Below, in pieces: positions 23,257 through 34,412 of a stretch of 64,000 nt of DNA. The stretch comes from Helicostylum pulchrum (lineage: Eukaryota; Mucoromycota; Mucoromycetes; Mucorales; Mucoraceae). The notes below the pieces were generated by a model. That model searched no databases. It was given only the letters and a program-made list of their open reading frames with translations, and was not told where the DNA came from. Both the position numbers and the translations under genes were made by a program. The stretch's first letter is position 1. Every line of letters starts with the position of its first letter. Location of the stretch: positions 62,001 to 126,000 of the forward strand of contig JAIXMO010000002.1 of the NCBI GenBank assembly GCA_025677825.1, given 5' to 3'.

Positions 23257-25664
23257 ATGAATGATAGATTTCCTGTAGATAGTGGGTGGGTTGAAACACC
23301 TAAAATACGTAAACGAATGATGGGCCATGACGAAAAGAAAAAGGCTTCATCTGTACCAACAACACCTGTGTTACAAAAAGATAACCATTTCAATATACTA
23401 TCACCACCTTCATCGCCCACAACATCAAAAAAGAAAAAGAAGAAGAGACCACGTGCAATTCATACCAACAGTAACCGTTCACCTCTAGTAAATGAGATTA
23501 CAGACGAATGGGATGATCATATTGTACCTTGCGATCAACTAGAAGGTTTAAATATCACTAGAAACGAACCTGATCCTCAACCTGATGAAGCATTACGACA
23601 AATATCTTTTCTTGATTACTTGAAGGATGAATTAACAGTAGCTGATTTTGATAGTGCACAAGAATTAAAACGAGAACGAGTTACAAACTTTTTAGGTGTG
23701 CCGGCAGCATTTGAAAAGGTAAAAAGAAAAAGAAACAAAAAATTACATTTTTTTTCTTGGGGGTATTGATATTATCAAGTTGATGGGATTTGGTTTTTTT
23801 GTTTGTTTAGATTCTTTTTTATATACCTTTACTATTCTTCCGTTACGATTCTGTTTAGCGTTTTATCACTTTTTAATATATGTTGTCAGGAACATACAAG
23901 TTAAGTTTGGACAGAGAACGAGGTAATGTATATTTAAAATATCATCATTTTTTTAAGCTAATATCATGATTTTAGTTTTGTACAACTAAGACCTTCACAA
24001 AAATGCGATTTATTAAAAGGACTGATGATCATTATTACGTGTATTGTAATGTGGTCTATGGATCCATCACGTATTTACCATTCAATTCGAGGACAAGCAG
24101 TATTAAAGCTCTATGTTGTATTTAATGTATTAGAGATCTGTGATAAACTTTGTTGTTCAGTTGGTGTTGACATTTTGGATGCATTATTTTCAAAGGCTAC
24201 ATTAGGAAATCCCGACGAAGGTATCGGTGGTGCAGCTTATGCAAAAAGACAATTGAAGCCAATTACATTATTTGTTTTAGCTACTGGATATATGAGTAAA
24301 GTAACCTTTTTTTTTTGTATGTACATGTATATGCTAACATTCTATATATATACTAGTTATCCACACATCTGTACTATTCTTTCAAATGATTACATTAAAT
24401 GTAGCCATCAATTTCTATTCCAATGCATTACTTTCATTGTTAATTTCCAACCAGTTTGTTGAAATTAAGCAATCTGTATTTAAAAAGTTTGAAAAGGAGA
24501 ACTTATTTCAATTGACCTGCAGTGGTAAGTTTTTTTTTTAAAAAAAAAGTGTATACAAGTATACAAAAAAGACCATTAAATATATATATGTGTGTGTATG
24601 TAGATATCGTTGAAAGGTTTCAGCAGTGTGCATTTTTATTCATTATTACATTACGTAATGTTATTGAACTATCTGAATCGGGACCCTCTTCTATTTTACC
24701 TTCTACGTTTGTTCCCTTGTTCAAGTTACCTGCTTCGACTTCATTAAATACTTTAATGACACCAGTTGTGATGGTTATTTCATCTGAATTATTGGTGGAT
24801 TGGTTAAAGCATGCATTTATAACTAAATTCAACCAGATTAGACCTTCAATTTACGGTAAATACATTGATGTGCTTTGTAAAGATCTTGTGATTGGAAGTC
24901 CTGGTAGGATCAGTGGTAAAAATCATGCATTTGTCGATCAGTCACCAGTTGTATCACGTCGCATTGGATTTCCCGTATTACCGTTAGCTTGTTTGGTAAG
25001 AATAGTAAAATAAAACTTGAAGCATTTAAATTTAATTAAAATGATGTATACATATTATAGTACGTTCGTATGATGCAACAAATTTTACCGATGATGTTCA
25101 TGTCACAAAATACCAACCAGTCAGCAAATACAAGTGCTGCTGCTTCAGTAATTACAAATGGTTTATTAAACTATTTATCAAACCATCAAGGTATGGTAAA
25201 CCAAGTATTACCTGCTCGTATTCAACTCGTGGTATTATCCATGGTGAAATGTGGATGGTTAGAAAACGGACTTGATAAATTATTTCGATTTATAACTTGG
25301 TCACTGGTAGTAGCCATTTTGGCGGTTATGTAGGATTATGTACACGTGTATGATAGAATATAATTTTACTAAACTAACTTTTTTTTTTTTTTGTATTTTT
25401 AGTCTATTGGCTTTAAAAGTTGTAGTAGGTATTAATTTATTGGGATTTGCCTACAAGAGGTTTTCTAGTATGGAAGAAAGAGAAAAGAAGGAGGCTACAA
25501 AAGAAAAGGAAATGAAGGCTATGAGTAAAGATGAAACGGAGTATACTGCCTCCGTAAGAAACTATCTAAGTAAACCCGAAGATCATGTTCTGGGTGAAAA
25601 ACCCATAAAGTATACATTGGAAAACGTAGATAGATTTTCAATGGTAAAGAGTAGAATACCTTAA
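23257..25664 (+). CDS. TAPT1/Emp65-family ER membrane protein, seven exons
   Basis: Exons: 23257-23718, 23780-23922, 23976-24295, 24357-24524, 24604-24995, 25061-about 25290 and 25403-25664. The N-terminal ~110 aa are basic, Ser/Pro-rich and probably cytosolic. From 'ISFLDYLKDELTVADFDSAQ' the TAPT1 (DUF747) core follows: 'LMGFGFFVCLDSFLYTFT', 'ILPLRFCLAFY', 'YHSIRGQAVLKLYVVFN', 'EICDKLCCSVGVDILDALF', 'QMITLNVAINFYSNALL', 'NQFVEIKQSVFKKFEKENLF' and 'DIVERFQQC'. It ends with 'VVVGINLLGFAYKRF' and a charged tail. Yeast Emp65 works with Slp1 in the ER to protect folding proteins from degradation; the same role here is inferred by homology. The junction after 'LFRFIT' (around 25290-25400) is unclear: the expected 'GGYVGLC' continuation lies in a different frame. 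An upstream in-frame ATG at 23209 would add 16 hydrophobic residues; 23257 is preferred. Confidence 0.85.
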
Positions 25665-25744
25665 AACCCCCCCTCCTTTTTTTTTAGTGTATAGTATGTG
25701 TCATTTTTATTATTATTTTTATATAAATTTTGGTTTTTTTTTTA

Positions 25745-26907
25745 TCACATAGTCATAGTTGCAGCAGAAAAAGATCTTGACCAAGTCCATACTTTTTTAT
25801 CAGCAGTAGCTTGTATAGTACTATCATTATAGCCGGGCGCTTCTTGATATGCCACAAGTGCTTTTAAAGAAGCCGAGACGAACGTAAATAAAGTTTCTGA
25901 TGCGAGTTCGTGCAAGTGGTACTTTTCATCGGCTTTTAATAACTGTTTAATGCATGAAATACCAACACGTTGAAGCTTTTCTGAGAATCGGGTGTAACGG
26001 TCAATCCATAAGATTAACTGAGCGAAATACGAAAATAGTATATAAAGTAAGCCTATTTATAAATTGGCGTAAGTCTCTATTATTTATTATTTTATGGAAA
26101 AAAAAACCACTATGATATACAAACCTGGTAGAGGAGATTGTTTGAATAGTATGACGCATTGAATAATGAATTCAGTCATAACTCTACCCACTTGCTTAAG
26201 CTTGGAAAGCGAATCAGATTGCTTTATTTGTTTGTCTTCGCTACTAGACGATGACATTAGTATATTTGATAAGGTGAGGAATCGGTTGATTAGAGTATTT
26301 GAACTAGTTGACACTTGATCGATCAATTTCATTTGCTGATTGTTATTTACTTGTAAGTTAGAAACAATACCCACTCTTTTCTCCAGGCTAACAATTATAT
26401 ACGAGTGTGATTAAGTAGAACTTCATATGCTAACCCCATATGCTATCAAAAAAACACGTACCTTATTAGTTTTTCTCGTAAAGCCTGTTTTGTGGTTCGA
26501 TCTTTTAAATCTAGAACATACTCGTTAATCATTATCTTTTTTTTTTTTTTTTTTTTTTCGTAGTTACTTGGTAAAGACATAATAATCTTCTCTAAGCCCG
26601 CTAGATAGATATCCAATGCAATTTCTTCATTTCCGCCATCAAATTCATCCGCTGCGACTTCTAATAATTTTATACTGGAGGATATACCTTTACGATACAC
26701 TTTCGTATTACCACTTAAAAGCCAATTATTATAAGCAGGTGGAACTTCGTCCTGAGTGAATGGTGGAGCAGAATGAACGGAATGAGACGATGGCAGTCCA
26801 CGTGTGTTCAATGGAGTTAGATCCTGTCTTCTATTACGAGATGAACCAACAATAGTATCGAGTGTATTCATAGATCGGTAAAATAGACTGGAGACAATTG
26901 AAGTCAT
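25745..26907 (-). CDS. MIT-domain protein, three exons
   Basis: Exons 26462-26907, 26125-26387 and 25745-26052, in phase, 338 aa. Residues ~75-150 form an MIT-type helical hairpin ('SSIKLLEVAADEFDGGNEEI' 'ALDIYLAGLEKIIMSLP', then 'ALREKLISLEKRVG'). MIT domains bind the tails of ESCRT-III subunits, so a role in endosomal or membrane trafficking is likely (inference). The remainder is helical with a Ser-rich loop (SSSSSED) and no catalytic motif. A run of 22 A bases encodes seven Lys inside the MIT domain (26537-26558), in the loop between helices. It is either a genuine Lys loop or a slippage-prone spot that deserves checking. The gene is convergent with the TAPT1-like gene: the stops are only 80 bp apart. 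Confidence 0.72.
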
Positions 26908-28069
26908 TGATTACTTTAGATATAAAGAAAAGAAGAAAAAAAAAAGAAAAAAAAATTCACTGTCAAAGAAAAAGAAAAAAAGCCTATAAAGAATACACAA
27001 AAAAAAAGAGGGCGTAAACAAAAACAGATAAATTATACTTGAACCAAAACAAAACAACAACTTCATGTGATACCGGGCCGCTTGTATCTCTTATGATACA
27101 CCCCCAAGTGTTATTTTCAGTCAATATTAATACACAAATTGACATGGTGTGTGTATATTGCAATCATAAAAAGAGAGGTTAGAAAAAGAAAGGGATACTT
27201 TATGCACGCGTACATATAAACAAATACAGCCTCCCGCTTATCTTTGCACTAGAGTGTTAATTACTTGCCCGTTAATGCAACTGTCTTTTTTTTTCTTCTG
27301 TGTGTAACATTTAATGAAATGAAATCTGGGATTTTTTTATTTCAACAAAACAAGTTTTGCTTTTTCGTAAACCCATATATACAGATATGAAAGATAACAA
27401 AACTATAGTAGTGTACCAATGTTCAGCTGCCTTCTTTTTTTTTATATTACTATTACATAAATGAGTATCAAAAATACGGGCCGTTTTAAGCATATCTTTT
27501 TTTAGTGACACATAATTTGACTTATTTTTCCCACTTTGTTACTTTTGTGCTATATTTAATACAATCTTATGTTCTTGTAAGTTCGTGACTGTAATCTAAA
27601 AACCCGAGAACTACGGATTCTTATTTCTAATAAATCTAAGACTGGTTTATAAAGATAGAGGGCGGTACAGGATAAAACTCAACTTTTCACAAACGATAGT
27701 TTTCTCCAGGGTATTCTCACCTCTCACAATCATTTTGTTTTTACTAAGGCAGGCCTGCGGTCCGGACCGTACAGACCCACCTTATCACAAGATGAACTAA
27801 ATTAAGCTCAATAAATATAAATATTCTAATCTTTCTTTCGTTGATTTATAAATTCAAGTGCGTACGCGGAAATAAAAAGTGTGATAAAATAGATTCATAT
27901 TTATCATGATTAAATTACTATTAACGGTAAGCTCATATATAAGCAAGTATGTCTTATATAATAATGTGTGCACCTTTAAAAAGAGTTTTTTCCTGAGATA
28001 TGGTGGTGTCGGTGCAAAAACGGGTACGGCAAATAAAAGGTAATGCGTCTCACCTCTTTACTCTACGGC
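26908..28069. other. Intergenic, no gene recognised
   Basis: Upstream region of the MIT-domain gene followed by AT-rich sequence. A short GC-rich island 'caggcctgcggtccggaccg' sits at about 27750-27769, with the palindrome cggtccggaccg at its end. Nothing else supported. Confidence 0.45.
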
Positions 28070-29633
28070 TTCAAAATAGTTGTTTTAACTATATATTTGA
28101 TAAAAGAATTTAAAAATATTTTTTTTGCTTTTTTTTCGATTTTCATTTTTTGGGGGTCAACCCCTTTTGTGTTTTTGTGGTTATTTTACCATTAATCATA
28201 ATCCAATTTGCCTATCTTTGTGGAAAGTCCATATATAGCATAGAGCTCGTTTATACGCTTCTAATAAATTTTAAATCATACTTCTAATGCAAAAATTGAA
28301 AGAGTAATCGCTGTTTTAGACGTTTTTTTTTTTAGGTAAAAATTCACTTTTTAGTGTAATATTGTGTAACCATTTTCAGAATGTTGCGATTACATAAAAT
28401 ATAGTTTTTTATTACCGTGTTTGGCTATAGCACCGAATGTAGATATCTAAAAACTATATATTGGATGTTCATAAACAAAAGTGCTATATCCAAAATTGAG
28501 CGAGAAAACGCGCTTCAAAAAAATGACCATTTTAAGGACCGTTTAACTCAAATTTTAGCGGAAAAAAAAACGTCTAAAACAGTGATTACTCGGTCAGTAC
28601 ATTTTGTAAAAAATATACTTTTAGATGGATTAAATGCGCCTAAAAAAGCACTTTATTATCGTTGTTTTTTACACATATAAAAGGAAAGTGGATATCGAGT
28701 AATTTCAAAATAACCACAAAAACACAAAAGGGGTTGACCCTCCAAAATCATCAAAAATCCTTAAAATGATCAACTGAAAAAAAAAAATATAAAAAATCAA
28801 GAAATAAATAAAACAGCATGCGGTTTTCAATTTTTTTTGTTAAAGATAACATCCTAAAGACTAACTTTTACTAAGTAACGTGGGAAAATAATTATTTCCT
28901 GATGTTTAATCATACAAAGAAAACACCTTATTTCGATCACTGAAAAATGACCTTTTTTAGAAATTACTTCTAAACCTTTACTTAAAAACACGCGTTTTTA
29001 GATAGATAATGGATGAACAACAATCTATGGTATTACTTTAAATAGTTCTTGAGCTTTTCCAAGTTATTTTACAAAAAATTATGATATGTATCGTTTTTTT
29101 GCGAGAGCTCAAACATTAAAATTATGCTAAATTCTATTAAAATTTTTATTGATGTCAATTAAAATAGTACAAAGCTATTTATTGGAATACCACATAACAA
29201 TACATTTAATAACTACTAGCTATGATATATAAGACTAAAAGGTATCTTTGAGTTTATTTTATTTGGCTTACACTGCATTCCTTTCCAATTTTTCATCACT
29301 TAGCAACAGTCTGTATTTAATTACTTTTCCTAGTTATTTAAATTTCTAAAGATCCATTGCTGATACGCACTCCATTCAAGTATAAATTTACTATCTTTAT
29401 ACTTTAATTACTTTGTAAGGCTTATTTTATTATCCTCTCTCTATCAGTTTTATTATTATCTTTTTGTTTTAATAATGTCGATTTGATTGTACACTTTTGA
29501 AGACTAGACGCTTTTATATAAGTTAAATAAAACTTTTTTTTATTATCACTTTTAGTAGTTTTATGAAGTTGGATTCCATCCATAAATCGATCCTACCCTC
29601 AAATCAGGTCACCCTTAAATAGAGCCGCTACTG
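28070..29633 (-). mobile_element. TIR element, one end intact, other end lost
   Basis: The right end is complete ('cttaaatagagccgctactg', then TA at 29634-29635), with 'accctcaaatcaggtcaccc' just inside. The left terminal repeat is missing; similarity to other copies begins near 28070 ('tagttgttttaactatatat'). The centre shows the family's foldback: 'ggggtcaaccccttttgtgt' at about 28156 and its inverted partner 'acacaaaaggggttgacc' near 28722. The open frame at 28417-28680 is part of this foldback and shows no transposase motif. Confidence 0.72.
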
Positions 29634-29918
29634 TACAACAATTTATTATATAAGAGGAACCCTATTTTTTTTTTTTTTTTTTTTTTTTTTACTGTGAACT
29701 ACTCTCCATCATACAGTAAAAAAAAAGAATCACAGAGTTTCATTAAAAAAAATGTGGGATTTTGGAAACAAGAAGGTTTAAAAATAAATGAGTCTCTTAT
29801 AATTCTTTATTATATGATGGAGAGTTCATTTCCTTTTACTGTTTCCTTTTTTTAAAAACCTTTTTATTCCCAAAACTACTACATTCATAGTATCATCTAA
29901 AAAAAAAAAAGGTCGAAT

Positions 29919-30231
29919 AAGAAGGAGATATCATGCTAAAGGTAGCACCAGTGTCAACAAAGTGTATGTTTTGATTTTCTGAAAAATAATAGCAGTAGTG
30001 ATCATGTTAGGTTTGTTTTGTGGTAACACACTAAATACATAGTAGATACTTACAATTTTGCGCACTAACGGCGGCTTGGGCATCATCGTCATCGAAAATA
30101 TCCATGAGTGCTATGTCATTAGTGGCAGCAGCAAGACCAGCGTTATAAGCCGCTTGTAATTCCGACTGAGTCGCTGTAACAATAGCAGAAGAAGAAGGCA
30201 AAGAACCTACAAGACGACTATATTTCTCCAT
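29919..30231 (-). pseudogene. Possible retroelement aspartic-protease remnant
   Basis: On the minus strand 'ENQNIHFVDTGATFSMISPS' (about 29981-29922) contains D-T-G-A followed by a hydrophobic stretch, the active-site signature of retropepsin-like proteases in LTR retrotransposons. Upstream a frame (30055-30231) reads 'MEKYSRLVGSLPSSSAIVTA', an Ala-rich segment and 'MDIFDDDDAQAAVSAQN', ending at a good donor (gtaagtat). Joining the two leaves a stop at the junction, so either the splice choice is wrong or the gene is broken. A further open stretch with a gtgagt donor lies at about 30586-30725 (-). I could not assemble these into one gene. Confidence 0.3.
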
Positions 30232-30995
30232 ATATATCTAAATTATATCACTGTATAGTGCTTGAATACAATTAGCTAATTGTATTAAAAAGTCCCGGGG
30301 AATACGCTTCCTGATCCGAGAGTATTAATAACCGAATTGGAGCAAAATTTGAAGACTATTTTGTATATTTTTTGGTAGAGCTAATCATATTTTTTTTTAA
30401 AAAAAAAGAACAAATAAAGTAAAAAAGGGTTTCTCGGGAATATTTGTAATAAAAATAGATGTAACAATAGGCGTGCTTTGTCATTATTATTAAAACTGGT
30501 TATTTGTATCGTCAAGAGTATTTAAAGGAAGTCTAATATTTAAAAAGCATTGTAAAAAGTTTAAGGGCATTATCATTAAACTCACCGATAAAAGGGATAG
30601 TTTTCTAACGTATTGAAGGCATAGCAGCAGCACAGGAGACGTCTGAAAGATCTGTTTGAATCAGCACTAGGTTCAAAAGTTTCCTCAATTATACCAGAAA
30701 CACCAGTAGAAAACCTGTCTTTTTTTTTTCAATTGCATTTGTCAGATACCGTAATATCGACCTATGTTTTTTTTTATTTGTACTTATTGCAATACTTTTA
30801 TGATGAATGACACTTTGCTGAAGTGTTGAAATAAAAAAAAAAATGTGACGTTTATTTATATAAACCAATCAATATACCACAACAACCCTGTGCCACAGTA
30901 AATTTTAGTGGTTTAAAAAAAAACATGAATATAATTCGACTCTTGTTTGTGCACGCGTTATATTTCACCTTTCATCACAAAACTTTATATACACA

Positions 30996-31574
30996 ATGGT
31001 AATTAAAAAAAACTGTTTATTACAGCATGAACTAGATTACTAAATACTATTTTTATTTATAGCAAGCTGATTCAACAACTCCCAAGGGTACTATTAGGTA
31101 AAACTATTGTTGTGATTACAGAGAGAGAGAGAAAAAAAAAAAGGAAAAGAAAGAGAATAGAGATTTAATATATGTGTATATTACTCGAGGGAGTAATTAT
31201 TACTTTTGTCTATTTGAGTTTCTTAATAAAAAGAGGAAGAGATTGTTATATATAAAAAAAAGCAAAGATGATGATGATGAAGATGTTAATATTTTTTTTC
31301 TTCGTATTAATAGAAAGCGTGTTACTTCTCGTACCAACAACAATAACAACGCCTCTCGTGGCGGTATTCCTGGTGGAAGCACATCTAGTATGATGCGTAT
31401 TTACTCTGATGATTCACCTGGACTTCGTGTGTAAGTAGAACAAGTTTACTTTTTTTTTTTTTATAGATACTAACATAATATATATGTAGTGACCCCGTTG
31501 TCGTTTTAGTTTTATCTTTAACTTTCATTGCTTCTGTCTTTGGTCTTCATATCGTTGGTAGATTCTTAGGATAA
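30996..31574 (+). CDS. Sec61 translocon beta subunit
   Basis: Four coding exons give 78 aa. Exon 1 contributes only the ATG (30996-30998, followed directly by gtaatt). Exon 2 ('QADSTTPKGTIR') lies near 31063-31097, exon 3 starts near 31312 ('KRVTSRTNNNNNASRG') and ends at a gtaagt near 31432, and exon 4 ends at TAA 31572-31574. 'GSTSSMMRIYSDDSPGLRV' followed by 'DPVVVLVLSLTFIASVFGLH' and 'IVGRFLG' is the conserved cytosolic segment and single C-terminal tail anchor of Sec61 beta/Sbh1. It sits in the ER membrane as part of the protein-conducting channel. Length matches the family (about 80-100 aa). Confidence 0.92.
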
Positions 31575-31920
31575 ATTTCTACACATATATACTATATTAT
31601 TCCTTATTTTTCTCTTTCTCTCTTTTTTTGTGTGCATAAAAAAAATAAAATCACAATCCACCCTTTTCTTCGTACCAATTCAACCAATGAAGTGTAAAAA
31701 AAGATCGTGTTTACCGATAACAAAATAATTCCTACATTTGGAGCAAACTAGTCGTGGTTTTAATTACGGTGAGCTGTTTCTATCAATCTAACTTTTGTTG
31801 GTTCGTTTCCCCAGATATAAAAATAGTTTTGCATTATTTCATCTCTCATCTCTCTTTTTCTCTCTTTTTTTTTTTTTTTTTCTTTTTTTATTTACTCTTT
31901 TTACTTTATATATAATTACT
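31575..31920. other. Short intergenic and promoter of glycogen synthase
   Basis: Contains the 3' region of the Sec61 beta gene, then a strongly pyrimidine-rich leader (T/C run 31845-31895) directly before the glycogen synthase ATG. Nothing else seen. Confidence 0.5.
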
Positions 31921-34289
31921 ATGACTTCAGCTCAAAGAGACGTTTATAACCCTCTTTTATTCGAGATTGCCTGGGAAGTAGCCAACAAAGGTAAGTTATT
32001 ATAAATACGATCCTGTATATGTACACACACGCAATGAAAACGATGTGTTAACTCTATTTTGACAGTTGGTGGTATTTATACGGTAATTCGAACCAAAGTA
32101 CCTGTCACTGTTCGCGAATTTGGAGATCGTTATACTTTGATTGGTCCTTTATCGTATAAATCTGCGCCTATGGAGGTAGAAGCTTGTGAACCTGCTAACG
32201 AGCACATGAAGCAAGTACTTGACTCGATGTCTCAACACGGTGTAAAGTACTTATACGGTCGTTGGTTAGTGGAAGGATCTCCTTACGTCCTCTTGTTTGA
32301 TACAGGTAGTGTTACAAACAGGTTGGATGAATGGAAGGGAGATCTTTGGCGATCTGCCGGTATTCCATCTCCACCCTCTGATACCGAAACAAATGATGCT
32401 ATTTTGTTTGGATACTTGGTAACTTGGTTTTTAGGTGAATTTACACCCAAGGTAAGCGTTTTTTTAAAAAAAAGTGGAGAATAAAATAACGGGAAAATAA
32501 AAAGGAAAAATAAACCTTAAAAAAATTCGTAGTACAATCAACCTGGAGACCCTGCTATTATTTGTCATTTCCATGAATGGTTAGCTGGTGTAGCCGTGCC
32601 TTTAATCAAGAAGCGTCATCTTGACGTGTGCACTATTTTCACTACACACGCTACACTTTTAGGCCGTTATCTCTGTGCTGGATCAGTGGATTTCTATAAC
32701 AATCTTTCTTCGTTTGACGTAGATGAAGAGGCGGGAAAACGTGGTATTTATCACCGGTATTGTATTGAACGATCTGCTGCTCATTGTGCTGATGTGTTTA
32801 CTACTGTTTCTCATATCACTGCATATGAATCTGAGCATTTATTGAAGCGCAAGCCAGGTAACGTCACAGTACACTAATATTTTTGTTTTCTTTTTTTTTT
32901 TTTGCTAAACACGATATTTTTTAAAATTAGATGGAGTATTACCTAATGGATTAAATGTTGTGAAATTCTCGGCAATGCACGAGTTTCAAAATCTTCATGC
33001 GTTATCAAAGGAAAAGATCAACGATTTTGTCCGCGGTCATTTCTACGGTCACTACGATTTCGATCTTGATAACACTATTTATATCTTTACTGCTGGTAGA
33101 TACGAGTACCGTAATAAAGGTGTTGATATGTTTGTTGAATCATTAGCACGTAAGTTTTTTTGGGGGGATAGAAAGCGCTTGTTTAAACGTTTCCTAATGT
33201 ATTGGTTCTTCTTCTTAAATAGGTTTGAATGCCCGTCTTAAATCTTCTGGTTCCAAAATGACTGTGGTAGCCTTCTTGATTATGCCAACACCTACACACT
33301 CATTTAACGTCGAAGCACTTAAAGGACAAGCCGTCACTCGTCAATTAAGATCCACCGTAAACGAGATTCAAGATCGTGTCGGTAAAGCCATTTACGAAAA
33401 CGCACTTCGAATTGAAGACATCAACCCAGATAATTTCCTTTCTGATGCAGATAAGGTCTTGTTAAAGCGTCGTGTGTTCGCCCTTAAACGTACTACCTTA
33501 CCACCTATTGTCACACACAATATCGTAGATGATCACAAAGATCCAGTCTTAACTCAGTTACGTCGTCTCAACCTGTTCAACAACTCGGATGATCGTGTCA
33601 AGGTGGTTTTCCATCCTGAATTTTTGAACGCCAATAACCCGTTGATTGGTATGGACTATGAAGAGTTTGTGCGTGGATGTCATTTAGGTGTCTTCCCATC
33701 TTACTATGAGCCTTGGGGTTACACGCCTGCTGAATGTACCGTGATGGGTGTTCCCTCCATCACCACCAACTTGTCTGGCTTTGGTTGTTTCATGGAAGAA
33801 AACATTGAGAACTGTGATGATTACGGTATCTATATTACAGATCGTCGTAGCAAATCGGTAGAAGAATCTTTACAACAGTTGTGTGATCAAATGTATCAGT
33901 TTGTGCAAAAGACTCGTCGTCAACGTATCAACCAACGTAACCGTACGGAGCGTTTATCAGATCTCTTGGATTGGAAGCGTATGGGTCTCGAGTATATCAA
34001 GGCACGTCAATTAGCGTTGCGTCGTGCGTACCCAGATAGTTTTATCGATGATGAAGATGATTTAATTGCGGATGTACCTGTAAAGATCCCTAAGCCCTTG
34101 TCTGCTCCTGCCTCGCCTCGTATCAAGATGGAAGTCAATAGTTTGTTTAACGATGATGAAGAGGAAGAAGAGTTTTTGTTCCCTGCTCTTCGTAGAAGGT
34201 CTTCTCAAACTAGAGAACAAGAACTTTTAAGTGAAGGCGATATTGAAGCCTTTAATGAATTAACTCTTGAAAACAAGATTCATCATTAA
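31921..34289 (+). CDS. Glycogen synthase (GT3 family)
   Basis: Five exons: 31921-31990, 32066-32451, 32533-32857, 32931-33149 and 33223-34289. All phases agree and the product is 688 aa, close to yeast Gsy1/Gsy2 (about 705). It transfers glucose from UDP-glucose to growing glycogen in the cytosol. The N-terminus has '[20 protein letters not shown]' (UDP-glucose-binding Lys region). Further motifs are '[13 protein letters not shown]', '[14 protein letters not shown]' and '[16 protein letters not shown]'. The catalytic E-x7-E is in '[18 protein letters not shown]'. The Arg cluster that senses glucose-6-phosphate is present ('[20 protein letters not shown]'). The C-terminus has acidic and Ser-containing stretches ('[12 protein letters not shown]') like the phosphorylation sites that inhibit yeast Gsy2, so control by phosphorylation is likely. 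Confidence 0.95.
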
Positions 34290-34412
34290 AAAAAATCACA
34301 TCACAAAAAAAGTAATTATAAATTCCCCCTCCTTTGTCTCTTCTTCTCCTTTTTTTTATATTTAATATTCCCTTTTTTTAAAAAATAAAATGTTTCTTTA
34401 TTGTTCTCTCGT

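Noticed and set aside
27740..27790. GC-rich island tested as a possible tRNA or small structured RNA
   Set aside because: It contains a short palindrome but no cloverleaf, no A/B box pair and no terminator-like T-run at the right distance.
28417..28680. 87-codon frame inside the TIR element that might be a transposase piece
   Set aside because: It runs through the central foldback of a repeat and has no DDE/D or DNA-binding pattern; the equivalent region in other copies is interrupted.
31174..31434. 86-codon frame overlapping Sec61 beta
   Set aside because: Only its 3' part (from KRVTSRT) is real; the 5' part is the retained intron, as shown by the ttaatag acceptor and the family match after it.
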